The position numbers and the translations under genes are program-made. The notes below the pieces were generated by a model, which saw only the letters and a program-made list of their open reading frames with translations, did not search any database and had not been told where the DNA came from. A stretch of DNA of 63,220 nucleotides from NCBI GenBank assembly GCA_023443515.1, contig JAEZUC010000082.1:1-63220 (forward strand), written 5' to 3'. Source of the stretch: Bacillota bacterium. GTDB taxonomy: Bacteria > Bacillota > Clostridia > Acetivibrionales > DSM-1351. Of this stretch, positions 60,212 to 63,220 are shown piece after piece (position 1 is the stretch's first letter; each line of letters starts with the position of its first letter).

Positions 60212-61306
60212 TTAAGCAGACTGAGGTTTATGCTTACTCTGCTGCCTCTTGTTTTTGATAAATGATATTATGAGTAATAATAGCGGAAATAATACCTGGG
60301 GAGGTAAGGAAACAAAGGTCTCTACGATACTATGTTCCCATCTGTACAATGCCATGGCATCTGGGAATACCCAAAAAGAGAGTACAATTAAAAGCAACCC
60401 AAATGCGGGTACGAGAGGCCTATATTCAATATTGAATATTTCAGCAGTGATTTTTGATATAGCGTACAATGAAACTAAAACTCTAATTCCTCCGCCAATA
60501 AGAAGATTCATGTCAACAAGAGGGTCTATACTGATAGCGGGGATAAGCTGAGCTGCAATATGTGAAGGATATCTTACGTACTCAATTAGTGCCGGACCTA
60601 TTATTTGAAGGTTACGTGATGATATTACCAGAAGAATGAGTCCTGTAATGCCTATTGACCAATAAGTTGCTTTAAACCTTCCTTTTTCTCTGGTATACGG
60701 CAGTATCATAAGGAAAACTATAAAGTCTGCAAAAACAGTGCTTACCAAATCAAAGGCACTTTTAATAACAGAGGGTACCTCAAGTAAAATCGGCTTAAAG
60801 CCGGTAAAATCAGTTACGTTTAGTAATGAAAGAGTAACAATTGCTATTGCTAGAGGAAGTAATGGTACGAGTATTTCACAAGTTTTTCCTATTACCGAAA
60901 GACCACTTCTGGCCGCATAAACTGCTATAATTATAAGTACTAATAAAATCACTATATTGGGTGTTTCCGGATAACTGACAGTTACCATAAATTCGTTAAA
61001 AGCTTTTGTGTCTAATAATGCATTTTGCATAAAATAGAAAATGTAAATAAGGCTTAGAATTTTTCCTGTTGTTTTGCCAAAACAAAATTCGATAATTTCA
61101 AGAAGGTTTTTCCCACCATTAATTTTGGACAAGTATAACTGCATGGTAATAACTATAAATCCTCCCAAAGTCCCTAAAATAACTGCTATCCAGGCATCTC
61201 TTTTAGCTCCGACTGCGGGGTTGGTAATGGTAGTACTCCCATGTAAATAACCTATGGTTATCAATGCAAGCTGAAAATTAGAGATTTTAACTTTACTCAT
61301 GCCCAT
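60212..61306 (-). CDS. gerAB: GerAB-type spore germination permease
   Basis: The 364-residue protein of the APC-superfamily spore germination group has ten TM helices and the family opening KISNFQLALITIGYLHGSTT. Gene B of the gerA-type operon forms the germinant-binding part of the receptor in the spore inner membrane. The germinant cannot be predicted. It begins one base after the small ORF stop and is probably translationally coupled. ATG start; another Met is two codons further on. Confidence 0.88.
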   Translation of the reverse strand: MGMSKVKISNFQLALITIGYLHGSTTITNPAVGAKRDAWIAVILGTLGGFIVITMQLYLSKINGGKNLLEIIEFCFGKTTGKILSLIYIFYFMQNALLDTKAFNEFMVTVSYPETPNIVILLVLIIIAVYAARSGLSVIGKTCEILVPLLPLAIAIVTLSLLNVTDFTGFKPILLEVPSVIKSAFDLVSTVFADFIVFLMILPYTREKGRFKATYWSIGITGLILLVISSRNLQIIGPALIEYVRYPSHIAAQLIPAISIDPLVDMNLLIGGGIRVLVSLYAISKITAEIFNIEYRPLVPAFGLLLIVLSFWVFPDAMALYRWEHSIVETFVSLPPQVLFPLLLLIISFIKNKRQQSKHKPQSA

Positions 61307-61307
61307 A

Positions 61308-61523
61308 CTATTCGTCTCCCAAACCTATCTTGTTAAATATATTTATCAGCACTTCATATGGACTCGGCGGTACTTTATTTATACTTATAAGAACACCCAA
61401 TATTAAAGAAATTCCGATAATTACAAAATAAACACCCATAACTTTGCCCTTAGACGGAGATGCTATCAGTTCTTTCAGACTTAAAAGTACAAGTATTAAA
61501 ATACCTATAATTACTTTAAGCAA
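61308..61523 (-). CDS. Small two-helix membrane protein of the ger operon
   Basis: The 71-residue product has two hydrophobic segments (about 2-15 and 27-46) and a short C-terminal tail. Similar small proteins accompany gerA-type operons in clostridia and some bacilli, where they have been proposed as receptor subunits (GerD-like or the 'D' subunit). TTG start with AGGTG upstream on the minus strand. It sits between gerAC and gerAB, not after them. Confidence 0.75.
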   Translation of the reverse strand: MLKVIIGILILVLLSLKELIASPSKGKVMGVYFVIIGISLILGVLISINKVPPSPYEVLINIFNKIGLGDE

Positions 61524-61533
61524 ATAATCACAC

Positions 61534-62706
61534 CTACCTAATGTTTATTGTTTTACTTAAAAGCCCGGTTCTTACGATTTTTGCATCTACTTTAACCTTT
61601 ACCTGTACTGTAGGAAAAACTTGTTCATTCCAAATATTCGAAATACTTCTCCAATATTTGGGGTATTTATCATATACACGAATGCCAAAACCGAATATGT
61701 CACTTTTATATTCATCCTGACATTTAGCAATAGCACTGTAGCATTCCTTTGTAATTTCTTCTTCAAGGCACTTGCTAAGAGAATCACACACTTTGTCCGG
61801 ACTTTGCCCCGACGGACTTTGCTGTTCGCCAACATTTGCTTCGGCTTTAATTTTAACGCTGACTTCAATAGCATTATTACTTGAGGTCTTAACTTCGATT
61901 CTAGAAGAAGACTTCATTAATTCAATTCCGATTATTTCTTTGGGATTTTTAGGGCTTTCTATTTCTATAATTCCTGACTTGGTACGATCTGTAAGAAACA
62001 GGTATCCTCGGGTTTCATTCTTGTTAAGCAATCCCACCATTTTATCATTCTGAAAAACGGCCAAACCTTCAGTAGAGGTTAAATTTTCGGATTTTTCTAT
62101 TGTACCAATAGATAGCTCACGGCCTTCAGTTGCCAATTCTCTTGCCATGTCCAGCAACTTTAATTCTTTGGTAAATCCTCTGGATTTGGAATTCTTAATA
62201 GTATCTCTTATATAATCACCGGGAATTTTAGAGAGCTGAAACTCTTGTTCCACTATCTCCTTTGCAGTTGTACCCTTTGCAACAACTATAAGTGTCTTGT
62301 ACTGAGTTTCATGGTCTCTTAAAATAAAATCCACATAGTTTTTAATTCCTGATTTAGCAAGTTCCTCACCAAAAACTATTACCTGTGAGGAACTGTAAAA
62401 TATCTTTTTATTTATCTTGGAAAGCATGGTTCGTAAAGCTGCAAAAATAGTACTATCTGTACTACTGACAGTTACAAAGCTTTTTTCGCCTCCACCTCCA
62501 CCACCGGGGGCAACCGAGCCGGAGCCACTGACATCTGCAGGTTTGATAATCTGTGCCGTTACCATTATTTTACCGTCCTCTGTCTTGTCAACTCCCATAG
62601 CTGTCAGAATAGACAATTCGCTTAAATCCCTGTTGTTCCAACATCCTGTTGATAAAGTCATAATCGTGCTGATACAAAGCAATAACAAAATTACTTTTTT
62701 CATCAT
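61534..62706 (-). CDS. gerAC: GerAC-type germination lipoprotein
   Basis: The 390-residue lipoprotein has the family start MMKKVILLLLCI, a lipobox ending STGC, and the typical mature opening WNNRDLSELSI. It belongs to Ger(x)C, the outer-face subunit of the germinant receptor. Domains I-III are of normal length. A Gly/Ser-rich stretch near residue 60 (SGSGSVAPGGGGGGEKS) is an unusual low-complexity loop. The ATG overlaps the gerAA stop (ATGA) and has AAGGGGGGG six bases upstream. Lgt of this window would attach its lipid anchor. Confidence 0.92.
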   Translation of the reverse strand: MMKKVILLLLCISTIMTLSTGCWNNRDLSELSILTAMGVDKTEDGKIMVTAQIIKPADVSGSGSVAPGGGGGGEKSFVTVSSTDSTIFAALRTMLSKINKKIFYSSSQVIVFGEELAKSGIKNYVDFILRDHETQYKTLIVVAKGTTAKEIVEQEFQLSKIPGDYIRDTIKNSKSRGFTKELKLLDMARELATEGRELSIGTIEKSENLTSTEGLAVFQNDKMVGLLNKNETRGYLFLTDRTKSGIIEIESPKNPKEIIGIELMKSSSRIEVKTSSNNAIEVSVKIKAEANVGEQQSPSGQSPDKVCDSLSKCLEEEITKECYSAIAKCQDEYKSDIFGFGIRVYDKYPKYWRSISNIWNEQVFPTVQVKVKVDAKIVRTGLLSKTINIR

Positions 62707-63220
62707 TTTCTACCCCCCCTTGGAGAAAAAGGTTTCCCGGTTGTACGTTTTCTATTCTGGTCTTTGGTTAGGGAACGGGGGCGGTTAAACATTGACCATA
62801 TAGGCGCTACTATAAAGGAATCCTTGAGACTTTCTCCCCTAAAAGGTGCAAAAGGGGAGAGGATGGGTACAAAAAAAGATCTCTTCCCGCACAGGTAAAT
62901 AGTAAACATAAAGGTAACAAATCCTATCCCCAATAACCCAAGAACATTGGCAGCTATTAAAAAAACAATCCTTAAAATTGCACCTACTTTCATAAGTGGA
63001 GGTACAATAAAACTGCAAATTCCTGCTAAGGCAGCAATAATAACCAGCGGAGCAGAAGCAATACCGGCACTTACAGCGGCATCTCCCAGTACAATAGCTC
63101 CTACAATACTAACTGCCTGACCTATAGCCCTAGGCATACGAAGGCCCGCTTCACGGAGAATTTCAAAAGTAATTACCATAATTAAAGCCTCAATGAAGGC
63201 TGAGAAAGGTATTCCTTCTC
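62703..63220 (-). CDS. gerAA: GerAA-type spore germination protein, C-terminal part
   Basis: The frame is open to the right edge of the window, so the N-terminal half lies beyond it. The visible C-terminal membrane domain has the family core GIPFSAFIEALIM followed by TFEILREAGLRMPRAIGQAV and four to five TM helices, then a basic tail. GerAA is the membrane core subunit of the receptor and has been shown to form an ion channel in Bacillus. It is the promoter-proximal gene seen here, coupled to gerAC by a four-base overlap. Confidence 0.94.
   Translation of the reverse strand, partial: EGIPFSAFIEALIMVITFEILREAGLRMPRAIGQAVSIVGAIVLGDAAVSAGIASAPLVIIAALAGICSFIVPPLMKVGAILRIVFLIAANVLGLLGIGFVTFMFTIYLCGKRSFFVPILSPFAPFRGESLKDSFIVAPIWSMFNRPRSLTKDQNRKRTTGKPFSPRGGRK

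Noticed and set aside
1..63220. CRISPR arrays, tRNA/rRNA genes, prophage or insertion sequences
   Set aside because: No repeat-spacer pattern, RNA gene signature, transposase or phage structural gene was found on reading both strands.

Overview
This is about 63 kb of a low-GC, spore-forming, Gram-positive (monoderm) anaerobe of the Clostridia. The gene content and order resemble the Ruminiclostridium / Clostridium cellulolyticum group; that placement is an inference from gene style, not from a search. Supporting signs are a spoVD/spoVE-type murein cluster, an alpha/beta SASP, the prkA-yhbH-spoVR trio, a gerA-type germinant receptor operon, strong GGAGG ribosome sites, frequent TTG/GTG starts, a PyrR attenuator and a CIRCE element. 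No tRNA, rRNA, CRISPR array, phage or insertion sequence was seen. Most of the window is chromosomal core, read mainly on the + strand.

Layout. 1-3.0 kb: end of a Yip1-like membrane protein, an HlyD/MacA-type adaptor and a MacB/FtsX-type ABC permease. 3.08-3.25 kb (-): an overlooked 58-residue membrane protein. 3.4-8.3 kb: two M16 peptidase-family proteins (yfmF, yfmH), lgt and a rodA-family SEDS protein. 8.4-19.2 kb: murein/division (dcw) cluster mraZ-rsmH-ftsL-spoVD-murE-murF-mraY-ftsW/spoVE-murG, with an MraZ operator but no murD. 19.3-25.7 kb: SASP, PyrR-controlled uracil permease, diacylglycerol glycosyltransferase, D,D-carboxypeptidase and a B12-type radical SAM protein. 25.9-32.5 kb: prkA, yhbH, spoVR, then htpG behind a CIRCE element. 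32.6-40.2 kb: two chemoreceptors flanking an acyl-CoA synthetase/cupin-regulator pair, an HD-GYP protein and a LysR regulator. 40.3-45.9 kb: single-chain purL, a TIM-barrel isomerase-like protein and a DUF4097 lipoprotein. 46.0-56.6 kb: a complete monoderm Tad (type IVc) pilus locus. 56.6-58.9 kb: patatin-like lipase, YjbQ and an unrecognised protein. 59.0 kb to the end (-): gerAA-gerAC-small ORF-gerAB-amidase.

The least conventional region is the Tad locus. Three small secreted proteins carry a Gly|xxxxGlu class III leader. A 715-residue DUF5702 protein has the same leader but Phe in place of Glu+5, as in tip pseudopilins of type II secretion. Two separate A24 prepilin peptidases flank a membrane-anchored FHA protein, suggesting phosphothreonine-dependent control. 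A long hairpin follows the major pilin gene. Other points worth a second look are a charged linker in HtpG, an in-phase fourth MraZ repeat reaching the mraZ ribosome site, a 10-codon ORF overlapping a terminator before spoVD, and a 142-bp inverted-repeat element between the cupin regulator and a chemoreceptor.
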